Source: Argonema galeatum A003/A1 (lineage in GTDB: Bacteria > Cyanobacteriota > Cyanobacteriia > Cyanobacteriales > Aerosakkonemataceae). From it: a stretch of 44,642 nt of DNA. Shown in pieces: positions 1 through 8,533 of the stretch (position 1 is the first letter of the stretch; the number at the start of each line of letters is the position of its first letter). A model generated the notes under the pieces. That model did not search any database. It was not told where the DNA came from and saw only the letters and a program-made list of their open reading frames with translations. The position numbers were made by a program, and so were the translations under genes. The stretch is taken from NCBI RefSeq assembly GCF_023333595.1, contig NZ_JAIQZM010000045.1, positions 1 to 44,642 of the forward strand, given 5' to 3'.

Positions 1-88
1 TGCCCCTCTGCCCCTCTGCTCCTCTGCTCCTCTGCTCCTCTGCCCCTCTGCCCCTCTGCCCCTCTGCCCCTCTGCCCCTCTGCCCCTC
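1..88. repeat. 8-bp tandem repeat TGCCCCTC, 11 copies
   Basis: Eleven head-to-tail copies of TGCCCCTC fill bases 1-88; copies 3 to 5 read TGCTCCTC. The array stops 8 bases before the start codon of the anion transporter gene, so no normal leader or ribosome binding site is visible there. A short version of the same repeat lies at the other end of the window (44481-44507). The array may continue to the left of the window. Confidence 0.95.
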
Positions 89-96
89 ATAAAATT

Positions 97-2751
97 ATGC
101 CCACTATCCCGAAGCGCCTACGGCAGATATTGCGGCCTAGACGACGACTGGCGATCGCAGAAGCTTGCTTAATTGGTTTAGTTGCTGCTTTGGCATCAGT
201 CTTGCTCAAAGTTGGGGTGGGTGCATTGGGAACCATGAGGGTTCATATCTCCTCCAATTACCCGCCCTACTTGGTACTACCGGCGATCGGACTTTGCTTT
301 GGTTTCGCAGCGGGTTTACTGGTAGAACGCTTAGCACCGGAAGCGGCTGGTTCCGGCATTCCTAACGTCAAAGCTGCACTCGCTGGAGTGCCAATGGAAC
401 TTTCTTGGCGAGTCGCATTTGTGAAGTTAATCAGCAGCACGATCGCGCTGGGTGCTGGCCTAACAGTAGGGCGACAAGGGCCAACCGTACAGGTGGGAGC
501 AGCATTGGCGGCTCAACTCAGTCGCTGGCTTCCCACTTCCCCGGATCACCGACGGCAGATGATTGCCGCTGGTGCGGGTGCTGGATTGGCTGCTGCTTTC
601 AACGCACCTCTAGCAGGTGTCCTGTTTGTGGTAGAAGAACTTTTACACGATGTCTCCGGCTTCACCCTTGGCACTGCTATTTTGGCTTCGTTTATCGGTG
701 CGGTAGTTTCCCGGCTGTTAGGGGGTCGCAGCCTAAATCTCAATTCTTCCCAAAGCTTCGGGCCAGACTTGGGTTCTACTGCGGTTCAAATTAGCTTTTC
801 TATGCCAGAGATTCCCTGCTATCTGGTGTTGGGAATATTGGCTGGTATCTTCGGGGCTTTGTTTTGTCGCGGTATTTTTGTCAGTCTGGCTTTCTACAAA
901 CGTACTATCCGTATAAGCTTACCTGGGCGAATCGGACTGGCTGGGCTGGTTTCTGGTTTAGCTCTAGCCCTTCTGCCAGATAGCTTTCGGGATAACACGG
1001 GACTGCGAGAATTTTTGCTTGAGGGCGATGCTAGCTGGCAGATGGCTGCGATCGCTTTTGCAGCTCAGTTCATTTTAACGTTAATCGCCTTTGGCTCCCA
1101 AGCGCCGGGAGGATTGTTCGCTCCCTCTTTAATTTTGGGGTCTGCTTTGGGTTATCTGGTAGGACTCCTAGCAACCCATTTCCTGGGATTGGGTACGCCA
1201 ATTACCTATGCTTTAGCGGGAATGGGAGCCTTTTTTAGCGCGGTTTCCAAGGTGCCGATTACAGCGATCGTGATCGTGTTTGAGATGACAACCAATTTCG
1301 ATCTGGTCTTACCGTTAATGATTGCCTCGGTGACCTCTTACTTAGTCGCTGAAATGATCGCGCCCAGATCCCTTTATGACAGATTGCTGGAGTGGAATGG
1401 CATTTATTTAGACAAAGAAACGCCCAAAGGAGGAATTTTAGGAGATATCAAAGCGCTAGATGTGATGCAGCGCCGGGTGGAGACTCTAAGTAGCCAAATG
1501 ATTCTCGATGAAGTTGTGCAGGCATTCTCCCGTTCTCATCATCGTGGCTTTCCGGTGGTAGACGATGGCAAGCTGATTGGTATTGTCACTCAGACAGACC
1601 TTGCCAAAATAAGTCAACTTCAGTTATCGGGGAATACACCACTGTCAAAAATTATGACAGCGCAACCAGTGACGATCGGCCCGAAAGCTTCTTTGGCAGA
1701 TGTACTTTATCTTTTAAATCGATATCAACTCAGCCGATTACCAGTGATTGAAGGTCGAAAGCTGATTGGAATTATTACTCGTGCCGATATTATTCGGGCA
1801 GAGGCAGACCAAATGGAAGGTAAGGGGATAGCCTCTAGGCCGGAAATATCTTATGTAGTGTATCAAACGCGATCGCCCGCTGTGGGAAAAGGACGTTTGC
1901 TGGTGCCTCTGGCTAATCCCCAAACAGCACCATCACTGCTGCGATTGGCAGGTGCTATAGCTCTGGATCGGGACTATGAATTAGAGTGTCTCCAAGTCAT
2001 GCTGGCACCGCGCCACAGTTCTCCATCCGAAACATCTGTGCGGACTGCCAAAAGCCGTCGTTTACTTCGTCAGGCGGAAATTTTGGGTCGTCAGTTGGGG
2101 TTGTCGGTTCATACGCAGGTACGGGTTGCCCACGATGCGGCTCAGGCGATTTTGGAAACAATTAAACAAGAACATATAGATTTGATTGTGATGGGCTGGA
2201 ATGCGGAGCCGCCTACCCCTGGTCGGATCTTTGGCAGTGTGGTTGATACTGTTATCCGACAAGCTTCTTGCGACGTGATACTGGTGAAGTTGGGGACTCT
2301 TGACTGGGAAGCGAAAGAGCAAGCAAATGATAGCCAATCGACAATCCAATATCTAAAATGGAATCGGTGGCTGGTGCCGATGGCTGGTGGCCCGAACGCT
2401 CAACAAGCAATTCAACTGCTACCTGCTTTGTGTACTTTGTCCGATCGAAGTGAAATCAGGCTTACTCAAGTTTTTCTACCTTCTCAAACCCAATCAAATA
2501 CTGATGAGCTAGAACAAGCCGCCCTTTTTCTCCGCCGCAAAATCAGCTGTCCTGTAGTTATCGCACCAGTTTGCGGGCGTTCTGTCCCGGAGACAGTGAT
2601 CGATTTGGCCGATAAAGAGCAATGCGATGTCATTGTTTTGGGAGCTAGTCGGGAGGGTATGTTGCAGCTGGCGATTAGAGGGAATATTCCAGAAGCGATC
2701 GCGCGCGGTTGCGATTGCACTGTCATTTTAGTGCGGGGTGCGATCGCCTAG
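97..2751 (+). CDS. ClC-family anion transporter with CBS pair and two UspA-like domains
   Basis: This 884-residue membrane protein has a ClC transport core (about residues 20-440), a CBS pair (about 450-570) and two universal-stress-protein-like domains (about 590-735 and 760-884). Selectivity motifs are visible: GSGIPN at 85-90, an APGGLFAP segment and the FVVEE glutamates of helix F/G. The usual GREGP gating motif reads GRQGP, with Gln127 at the gating-glutamate position. In characterised ClC exchangers a Glu-to-Gln change there opens the gate and uncouples proton exchange, so this protein may act more as a channel; that is inference. The CBS and UspA domains suggest nucleotide-responsive control. 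The start at 97 is the first ATG after the octamer array and has no clear Shine-Dalgarno. The substrate is probably chloride, but other anions are possible. Confidence 0.9.
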   Translation: MPTIPKRLRQILRPRRRLAIAEACLIGLVAALASVLLKVGVGALGTMRVHISSNYPPYLVLPAIGLCFGFAAGLLVERLAPEAAGSGIPNVKAALAGVPMELSWRVAFVKLISSTIALGAGLTVGRQGPTVQVGAALAAQLSRWLPTSPDHRRQMIAAGAGAGLAAAFNAPLAGVLFVVEELLHDVSGFTLGTAILASFIGAVVSRLLGGRSLNLNSSQSFGPDLGSTAVQISFSMPEIPCYLVLGILAGIFGALFCRGIFVSLAFYKRTIRISLPGRIGLAGLVSGLALALLPDSFRDNTGLREFLLEGDASWQMAAIAFAAQFILTLIAFGSQAPGGLFAPSLILGSALGYLVGLLATHFLGLGTPITYALAGMGAFFSAVSKVPITAIVIVFEMTTNFDLVLPLMIASVTSYLVAEMIAPRSLYDRLLEWNGIYLDKETPKGGILGDIKALDVMQRRVETLSSQMILDEVVQAFSRSHHRGFPVVDDGKLIGIVTQTDLAKISQLQLSGNTPLSKIMTAQPVTIGPKASLADVLYLLNRYQLSRLPVIEGRKLIGIITRADIIRAEADQMEGKGIASRPEISYVVYQTRSPAVGKGRLLVPLANPQTAPSLLRLAGAIALDRDYELECLQVMLAPRHSSPSETSVRTAKSRRLLRQAEILGRQLGLSVHTQVRVAHDAAQAILETIKQEHIDLIVMGWNAEPPTPGRIFGSVVDTVIRQASCDVILVKLGTLDWEAKEQANDSQSTIQYLKWNRWLVPMAGGPNAQQAIQLLPALCTLSDRSEIRLTQVFLPSQTQSNTDELEQAALFLRRKISCPVVIAPVCGRSVPETVIDLADKEQCDVIVLGASREGMLQLAIRGNIPEAIARGCDCTVILVRGAIA

Positions 2752-2833
2752 TCTGCCCAAGTAATATTACGTAGTATCTTTTTTAAATAACACTCAGTAT
2801 CAGTGTTTACCTGACTTACGTAAGTAAGCTTTT

Positions 2834-2977
2834 GTGAGCTACAACGACGGTGACCTCTCGGTGATCACCAAGGGTTTTGCGCCCGGTTACACGGGAAACC
2901 TTACCTCGGCAGACTATGAGGACTTTGGCAAGGTTTTCGTGCTTTTGGCTGTGCCAAATAAAAGTAACGACGCTTGA
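2834..2977 (+). CDS. Possible small ORF, 47 codons, function unknown
   Basis: A GTG at 2834 opens a 47-codon frame ending at TGA 2975-2977, with an in-frame TAA two codons upstream. The predicted product includes YNDGDLSVITKGFAPGYTG and a hydrophobic VFVLLAV segment. Third positions are richer in G and C than the surrounding intergenic DNA, which hints at coding. No ribosome binding site is convincing and no family is recognised. It could be a real small protein, a remnant of a larger gene, or chance. Confidence 0.25.
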   Translation: MSYNDGDLSVITKGFAPGYTGNLTSADYEDFGKVFVLLAVPNKSNDA

Positions 2978-3023
2978 GCTAGAAAAGGCAATTTTTTAGT
3001 TCATGAAGCGAACTAAAATCTCG

Positions 3024-3048
3024 CTGGCTTGCAGCCAGGGATTTTTTT
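3024..3048 (+). terminator. Probable terminator downstream of ClC gene
   Basis: CTGGCT (3024-3029) pairs with AGCCAG (3033-3038) around a 3-base loop, and seven T residues follow at 3042-3048. The orientation fits termination of plus-strand transcripts from the ClC gene. The stem is short and belongs to a repeat-like block, so the assignment is moderate. Confidence 0.5.
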
Positions 3049-3068
3049 AGTTTATAACTCAAAACTTA

Positions 3069-4202
3069 TTAAAAATCTACTCCTCGCTTCAGTTCTACCC
3101 CTCTGTCGGCATAGTGCTTGTGGCAAATCATTTCGGAGTGAACGCTGGCGAGGTCAAAATAAGCAGGTGTATTGAGGCACCGACCTGTGATAATTATTTC
3201 GGTATCGCGAGGTTTGCGTAGGAGGGCTTGTACGATCGGTTCTTGGGGTAGCAGTTCTAAGTCAACCGTGGGATTGAGTTCGTCGAGAATGATAGTTTTG
3301 TATAGACCGGAGGCGATCGCAGTTCTGGCAATTTCCCAGCCTCGTTCTGCTTCTACATAGTCTATCTCTCGCTGTTGTCCGCGCCAAACGATCGCATCCC
3401 CGCCACACCGTTGATGATCGACTAAGTTAGGGTAGCTTTGTTTCAAGGCGGCGATCGCAGCATCTTCTGTATAGCCGGAGCCACCTTTAAGCCATTGTAA
3501 GATTAAAACACGGTGTGACCGATCTTGACTAATGCCTCTGCCGATCGCCTGCAAGGCTTTGCCCAAGGCACTTGTAGATTTTCCTTTACCTGCACCAGTA
3601 TAAATTTCTATACCCTCGATTCCTTGTTCTATGGCGATCGGGTGGTAGTGGGGCTTCATTTCCGAATGCAAATCTGCGATATCTAGGAGTGCTGGTGGTG
3701 CTGCTCTACCTGTGGCTATGATTTCCAAATGCTCTGGTTTATGCTTTAGGGTATGGATAACTTCATCGACTGGTAGCAAGCCTAAGTCCAGCACTGGGTT
3801 AAGTTCGTCTAAGACGATGATTGAATACAAGCCGGATGCGATCGCACCTTTTGCTACGTCCCAACCTCGTTGCGCTTCTAGTCTGTCAAAGCGGACAATT
3901 TCATCTGGCCCGAAAAATTCGGCTCTCCCTGTGCGAACTTGGTCTATTAGATGGGGAAAGCCTTGCTGTAACGCTGCGATCGCTCCATCTTCATCGTATG
4001 TCCGTCCGGGGCCTTTGAGAAAACGCAACAGCAACACTCTATTGTGTGTTTTTGCATTAATACCTAGCCCGATCGATCGCAAAACCACCCCCAAAGCTGC
4101 TCTGGATTTTCCTTTACCTACGCCATCGTAGACGTGGATTTGTCCGACGATGCGTTCGGAACGCATCTGAGCCGTGCGAATGCCTATTCCGGTTCTAGTC
4201 AT
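3069..4202 (-). CDS. Tandem-duplicated CobO/BtuR-like P-loop protein (cobalamin adenosyltransferase family)
   Basis: The protein is about 377 residues and consists of two homologous halves, each resembling the roughly 190-residue ATP:corrinoid adenosyltransferase BtuR/CobO. Each half has its own Walker A loop (GVGKGKS in the first, GAGKGKS in the second) and its own copies of 'ERGWxxAxxAIASGLYxxIxLDELNP' and the 'HSEM' ending. In this family the enzyme transfers adenosyl from ATP to reduced corrinoid in coenzyme B12 synthesis or salvage. The ATG at 4202 (MTRTGIGIRTAQ) matches the family N-terminus as I know it; a TTG at 4229 would add nine residues. No other cobalamin gene is adjacent. Because both P-loops look intact, a two-site enzyme is plausible, but one half could be regulatory or degenerate. 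Confidence 0.8.
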   Translation of the reverse strand: MTRTGIGIRTAQMRSERIVGQIHVYDGVGKGKSRAALGVVLRSIGLGINAKTHNRVLLLRFLKGPGRTYDEDGAIAALQQGFPHLIDQVRTGRAEFFGPDEIVRFDRLEAQRGWDVAKGAIASGLYSIIVLDELNPVLDLGLLPVDEVIHTLKHKPEHLEIIATGRAAPPALLDIADLHSEMKPHYHPIAIEQGIEGIEIYTGAGKGKSTSALGKALQAIGRGISQDRSHRVLILQWLKGGSGYTEDAAIAALKQSYPNLVDHQRCGGDAIVWRGQQREIDYVEAERGWEIARTAIASGLYKTIILDELNPTVDLELLPQEPIVQALLRKPRDTEIIITGRCLNTPAYFDLASVHSEMICHKHYADRGVELKRGVDF

Positions 4203-4579
4203 ATTTTCAGTAGTCGAGGCTATGCTCAATAAGTACTATATAGATAATGATGTCATTGATTACCTGAAAATGACAGTCCAAAAAATTTTAGATTTTAGAT
4301 TTATTAAATTGGCAATCTGAAATCTAAAATTTGATATCGTGTCCGGTTTCATCGTTAGTGTAAGAGTAATACGGGAAATTGTCTGTTGTCATCGGGGGTT
4401 TGATTTTTACCGCAGATGTAAGCGTTAGCGAAGCGATTCGCGATCGCGAATTAGCCGAACCGTAGGGTAGACAGATTAACGCAGATTAACGCAGATAAGA
4501 GAGCGATTTTTTTAAGCAATCGATGCGTAAGGACATGATATTAAATCCACCCAAATACTTTTTCTTTCAAGGAGCATCT
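4203..4579. promoter_or_regulatory. Divergent intergenic region upstream of cobO-like gene and fraC
   Basis: The gap must contain promoters for both divergent units, but no sigma-70 boxes are convincing. It contains an inverted repeat rich in 'AATCTAAAAT' near 4280-4330, and the text GTGTCCGGTTTCATCG at 4339-4354, which resembles ends of an element at 13.73-13.86 kb. It also has a 16-bp palindrome ATTCGCGATCGCGAAT centred on a HIP1 site (4436-4451) and repeated 'ACGCAGATTA' motifs near 4470-4497. AAGGAG at 4569-4574 is the ribosome binding site for fraC. Confidence 0.6.
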
Positions 4580-5122
4580 ATGTTGGTAACTGTCTTGCCT
4601 TTGCGGGCATTTATGTTCCAAATTTTATTTTTGCTGATGGCGATCGCTGTAGAAGCATTCATTATCCAACAAAAAATGAGTCTACCTCGTAGAGTTAGCA
4701 TAGAGTATGCAGCATCTCTCAACTTACTTTCTACCATATTAGGTTGGTTAATCTTCTTTTTTATTCACCCATTACTTCCATTCAGTTTCCAAAAACAATT
4801 GATAAATTTTATTCTATTTGGTCATTTTACTACCAACTCAGGCTTACCCTTAATTATAATTTTCTTTGATTTAGGATTAGTCAGTTTATTAATATTTTTA
4901 TTAACTATTGTGATTAAATTTATAGCTCTAGAGCTTTTAATCAACTTAAACTCAATCAGTAAAAATGCTCAAATTAAAGTAAAAATTATTTCTCAGTCTG
5001 ATTCCGTGAAAAAAAATATTGACCATTATCTTGAGCGCAACAAATCAAAAAGCCTTTTAATAGCTAATGTTTATAGTCAAAGCTTAATATTACTTGTTTC
5101 TTTTTTAATCCAAAAAATATAA
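4580..5122 (+). CDS. fraC: FraC-like septal/filament integrity membrane protein
   Basis: The product is a 180-residue integral membrane protein with several hydrophobic helices (near residues 10-28, 45-65, 80-110 and 115-135) and a basic, polar C-terminus. It resembles FraC of heterocyst-forming cyanobacteria, which sits at the septum and is needed for filament integrity and cell-cell molecular exchange. The genes that follow look like fraD and fraE in the same order as in Anabaena, which is the strongest support. I chose ATG 4580 because AAGGAG lies 5 bases upstream and the length fits the family; an upstream ATG at 4523 lacks a ribosome binding site. The next gene begins 19 bases downstream, so an operon is likely. 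Confidence 0.8.
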   Translation: MLVTVLPLRAFMFQILFLLMAIAVEAFIIQQKMSLPRRVSIEYAASLNLLSTILGWLIFFFIHPLLPFSFQKQLINFILFGHFTTNSGLPLIIIFFDLGLVSLLIFLLTIVIKFIALELLINLNSISKNAQIKVKIISQSDSVKKNIDHYLERNKSKSLLIANVYSQSLILLVSFLIQKI

Positions 5123-5140
5123 GGTATTAGGGGTGTACTA

Positions 5141-6226
5141 ATGAAAAAAATAATCAATTTTTTAACATTTTTTATAAAAATAGTCAAGCCCACTCAATTG
5201 TTTTCGTGGAAAACCGGAATTTTAATTAGCTTTTTGATTTGGGTAATAGCCTTGTTTGCAGTGGCTGAATTACAAAATATCCTGGCTTTTTTGAGTTGGC
5301 TATTTTTAATTATAAGCACTGTTTGGTTCGCCGTAGAAAACCCGCTCATGGTTAGTGGCATTTCTATAAGTTCCTGGCTACCAGGAGGATTGATATGTAT
5401 TTTTATGTTTGGTACTTTGAGCAATCAAATACCTTCGATTGCTTTAGTAAGTTGGCCAACAGCGTCAGGAGCGATCGCGGTTCTGCGTGAACTTGTACAA
5501 CCTGGAGCAAAATTTAAAATTCCCCCGCCGAGAGTTTGCAAAAAACTGATAATTTTGTTTTTAAGTCACGTTCTCATTAGTTGTTGGTTGCAATTTAATT
5601 TTTTTATTCAAAATTGGTTACAGCGTTATCCAAGTTTACTGGCGGATGATTTTAGCCAAAGTACTTTTGTAGTAAAAATAGAAGTTTTATCCAAGGCCAA
5701 TTCAAGAGGCGCAGTAATTTTAAACTCAATGGAGTCACTGCTGAAAACTCAGTTCGATGAAAAACCTTGGTCTGAAGTAGAAAAATGGCGAATAAATGCT
5801 TCTAAAAATATCCAAATACTGGGAGAACAAGCGAAGAAACAACTTCCTAGTGTTGAAGAAAATGCTATGTGGAAATTTGGGGAGGTGTTTTTGCCAAGCA
5901 ATTCAGGCTATAATGTAGAATTGTTAGTCAAGTGGCAAGGTCTGGGTTCTATGCCTGATGGGTATCATCTAAAGAAATCCTGTAAGATTGTCCCAGTCAG
6001 CAGACCTACGCCTACCCGACCCGAAAGGCTGCGTACCACGTTCAGTCAGCAACGGAAGGATATCAGAAGCACAAAATCTCGTTTTATTAGGCGCGTAGGT
6101 TCTCCCGCAAGGGTTCCAAGTACACCACCAGAGTTAGCAGCGCCGTCGCCTGTGACTCTGAGTGAGGTAAAATGCGGGCCTGTGAGCGATCGCATAAACG
6201 GGCAGCCTAAAACCGCAAAGCCATAG
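5141..6226 (+). CDS. fraD: FraD-like septal junction membrane protein
   Basis: The protein has about 361 residues. The N-terminal 150 residues hold about four to five hydrophobic segments, followed by a soluble helical region (about 175-250) and a short beta-like part. In Anabaena FraD is a septal protein with N-terminal membrane helices and a periplasmic domain, needed for septal junctions. The assignment rests on this architecture and on position between fraC and a fraE-like permease gene. The last 75 or so residues, after about residue 285, are rich in Pro, Arg, Ser and Thr and are encoded by repeat-like DNA (from about 6000), so the C-terminus may have been extended into intergenic sequence. 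AGGGG near 5128 can serve as the ribosome binding site. Confidence 0.75.
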   Translation: MKKIINFLTFFIKIVKPTQLFSWKTGILISFLIWVIALFAVAELQNILAFLSWLFLIISTVWFAVENPLMVSGISISSWLPGGLICIFMFGTLSNQIPSIALVSWPTASGAIAVLRELVQPGAKFKIPPPRVCKKLIILFLSHVLISCWLQFNFFIQNWLQRYPSLLADDFSQSTFVVKIEVLSKANSRGAVILNSMESLLKTQFDEKPWSEVEKWRINASKNIQILGEQAKKQLPSVEENAMWKFGEVFLPSNSGYNVELLVKWQGLGSMPDGYHLKKSCKIVPVSRPTPTRPERLRTTFSQQRKDIRSTKSRFIRRVGSPARVPSTPPELAAPSPVTLSEVKCGPVSDRINGQPKTAKP

Positions 6227-6267
6227 TAATATAATTTTAAACCTAAAACCGAAAATCTAAAATTGAT

Positions 6268-7047
6268 ATGAGTCTGGGTAGAATATTGGTCATTGCGACT
6301 CATGTGTTTAGGGAAGTAATTCGCGATCGCGTCCTGTATTTAGTCGGCTTATTTGCCATTTTGTTTGTGGCGACGGCGGCGCTATTACCCAAAGTAGCAG
6401 CCAGCACAGAAGCCAAAATTACTCTCGATCTAGGTCTGGCAGGCATTGGTTTATTTGGCTTAATCGTCGTTATATTTGTCGGCACCGGACTGGTTAACAA
6501 AGAGATTGAAAAGCGGACGGTGCTGGTATTAATGGCGAAACCAGTCAGTCGCGCTGAATTCATTATTGGCAAACACTTGGGATTATCGGCAGTACTGGCA
6601 GCACTGCTGGGTTCGATGACAGTAATTTATCTGGTAGTTCTTCTGCTCAATCGGATTTCTTTCCCTTTTTGGAGCATCTTAATAGCAGTTTTCTACCTGT
6701 TCGTCGAATTGTCCTTACTCACCGCTGTAGCAATTCTATTTGGTGTATTTACCAGTTCGCTGCTAGCCACTTTCCTCACCTTGGCAATCTATTTGATGGG
6801 ACACCTCAGCCCAGATATAGTCAAGTTGGGCCAAATATCCAAAAACCCCAATATTGAGAGTTTGACGCGAGGAATTTATCTGGTACTCCCAGATTTATCG
6901 CGACTCGATTTGAAAAATGAGGCAGTTTATGGTATACAACTGCTGCCTCATCCAGGAGTGCTGCTGATAAATCTGATCTATGGATTGGTTTATATTGTGC
7001 TGTTGTTAGCGATCGCTATTCTCGTTTTCTCGCGGCGTCAGTTTTAA
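6268..7047 (+). CDS. fraE: FraE-like ABC-2 type permease
   Basis: This 259-residue protein is an ABC-2 transporter permease with about six membrane segments and the family signature 'NKEIEKRTVLVLMAKPVSRAEF' region near residues 75-95, where consecutive helices are joined by a cytoplasmic re-entrant loop. FraE in Anabaena is the permease encoded third in the fraCDE cluster and is needed for filament stability and heterocyst maturation. No ATP-binding subunit gene is adjacent, as in known fra clusters. The 41-base gap after fraD and the shared strand suggest co-transcription. By sequence alone it could be called a general ABC permease; context supports FraE. Confidence 0.8.
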   Translation: MSLGRILVIATHVFREVIRDRVLYLVGLFAILFVATAALLPKVAASTEAKITLDLGLAGIGLFGLIVVIFVGTGLVNKEIEKRTVLVLMAKPVSRAEFIIGKHLGLSAVLAALLGSMTVIYLVVLLLNRISFPFWSILIAVFYLFVELSLLTAVAILFGVFTSSLLATFLTLAIYLMGHLSPDIVKLGQISKNPNIESLTRGIYLVLPDLSRLDLKNEAVYGIQLLPHPGVLLINLIYGLVYIVLLLAIAILVFSRRQF

Positions 7048-7077
7048 CTTTGAATGAGAGGTTAGCGCTTTGGCAAC

Positions 7078-8403
7078 ATGAATCTTAATCATACTTCAAA
7101 AGAAAACATTTTGGTGGTCGATGATACACCTGATAACTTACGTCTTTTGTCGGCCATGTTGAGCGAACAGGGGTACACAGTTCGCAAAGCCTTAAATGGT
7201 CAGATGGCTTTAACTGCGTCTAAAACACTCTTACCAGATCTAATTTTACTAGATGTGATGATGCCTGGGATGGATGGCTATCAAGTTTGTCAAAAGCTGA
7301 AAGCCGATGACAAAACTCGCGGGGTTCCGGTGATTTTTATTAGCGCCCTTAATGATGTTTTAGATAAAGTAAAGGCTTTTGATGTTGGGGGCGTGGACTA
7401 TATTACTAAACCTTTTCAATTGGCGGAAGTTTTATCGCGAATTGAAAATCAGCTTAAAGTGCGATCGCTACAAATCAAACTTCAGGAAAAAAATATCTTG
7501 CTGGAACAGACTCTCAGCGAACTCAAGAGCGCTCAAGTCCAACTCATCCAAAGTGAAAAAATGGTGGCGATGGGGCAGTTGGTTGCAGGAATTGCCCATG
7601 AAATTAACAATCCTGTTAATTTTATTTACGGGAATCTCACTTATGCCAGTCAATATATTGAAGATTTGGTGAATCTGATCGAAGTTTACCAAGAAGAATT
7701 TCCAAATACCACACCAAAAATTAAGGAAATGATTAATAATATAGACTTAAATTTTTTACTGGACGACGCACAAAACATTATGGGTGCAATGCACAGAGGA
7801 GCCGAGCGCATCCAAAAGATCGTAGTTTCTTTACGCAACTTTTCTAGGGTTGACGAAGCTGAGGTGAAGCTAGTCAACATCCATGAAGGGATCGATAGCA
7901 CTATCATGATGTTGGAGCATAGACTTAAACACACAGAAAGTCGTCCTGCCATTCAAGTAATCAAAGATTATGGAAAGCTACCTTTAATAACTTGTTATGC
8001 AAGTCAGATAAACCAAGTTTTCATGCACCTGTTGAATAATGCGATCGATGCCTTAGAACTTGAGTATGGGGAATATACCCCGCCTACACCTTACACCCAA
8101 GACCCTACACCCTGGATTAGGATTAGTACGGAACTGACGGACTTCGATACTGTAAGAATTCGGATTGCAGACAATGGCCCAGGCATTTCAGAGTCAGCCC
8201 GATCGCGTTTATTTGACCCATTTTTTACCACAAAGCCGGTGGGGAGCGGTATGGGATTGGGATTAGCGATTAGTTATCAAATCGTCGTGCAAAAACATCA
8301 CGGACAACTAAGGTGTTGTTCTTCACGGGGACAAGGAGCAGAGTTTGCGATCGAAATTCCAGTGCATCAGATTATGCGATCGAGCTTTTCTGGGGGATAT
8401 TGA
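7078..8403 (+). CDS. Response regulator-histidine kinase hybrid
   Basis: The 441-residue protein starts with a receiver domain (about 9-125): acidic pair Asp15-Asp16, phospho-acceptor Asp59 in LLDVMMPG and Lys111 in TKPF. A coiled linker (about 130-160) leads to a histidine kinase whose phospho-accepting His174 lies in AGIAHEINNP. The ATP-binding domain shows N-box (NNAIDALE), G1 (DNGPGI) and G2 (GMGLGLA) motifs. There is no membrane segment or obvious sensor domain, so it is probably cytoplasmic and takes its input through the receiver. It begins 30 bases after fraE on the same strand and might be co-transcribed, but no functional tie to filament integrity can be read from the sequence. Confidence 0.9.
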   Translation: MNLNHTSKENILVVDDTPDNLRLLSAMLSEQGYTVRKALNGQMALTASKTLLPDLILLDVMMPGMDGYQVCQKLKADDKTRGVPVIFISALNDVLDKVKAFDVGGVDYITKPFQLAEVLSRIENQLKVRSLQIKLQEKNILLEQTLSELKSAQVQLIQSEKMVAMGQLVAGIAHEINNPVNFIYGNLTYASQYIEDLVNLIEVYQEEFPNTTPKIKEMINNIDLNFLLDDAQNIMGAMHRGAERIQKIVVSLRNFSRVDEAEVKLVNIHEGIDSTIMMLEHRLKHTESRPAIQVIKDYGKLPLITCYASQINQVFMHLLNNAIDALELEYGEYTPPTPYTQDPTPWIRISTELTDFDTVRIRIADNGPGISESARSRLFDPFFTTKPVGSGMGLGLAISYQIVVQKHHGQLRCCSSRGQGAEFAIEIPVHQIMRSSFSGGY

Positions 8404-8533
8404 GACTTCCCCTCGCAGGAAGTTAGAGCAGCTGATGGCGGAGGAAGTGCGAGAATTGGAGAAACTATTACAGGAAAATCCCCCCTAACCCCCTTAGTAA
8501 AGAAGGGGGAATGGCCATCTACTGAGTGAGAAG
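8404..8533. other. Intergenic gap with repeat hairpin
   Basis: A C-rich/G-rich inverted repeat lies at about 8482-8511 (CCCCCTAACCCCCTT against GGGGGA), a common filler motif in cyanobacterial spacers. A short open stretch (about 8397-8488) ends with LEKLLQENPP but has no start or family match and is probably not a gene. Confidence 0.5.

Larger units (their letters stand above)
2752..3068. other. Intergenic region between ClC gene and cobO-like gene
   Basis: The ClC gene and the minus-strand cobO-like gene converge on this 317-base gap. It holds a short possible ORF (2834-2977), a hairpin with 9-bp arms (TTTTAGTTC 2994-3002, GAACTAAAA 3010-3018) and a terminator-like hairpin (3024-3048). The hairpin block looks like a dispersed cyanobacterial intergenic repeat. 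Confidence 0.6.

Noticed and set aside
8404..8490. Short open stretch ending LEKLLQENPP after the hybrid kinase
   Set aside because: No start codon in a suitable place and only about 30 residues; it could be a gene relic but cannot be supported.
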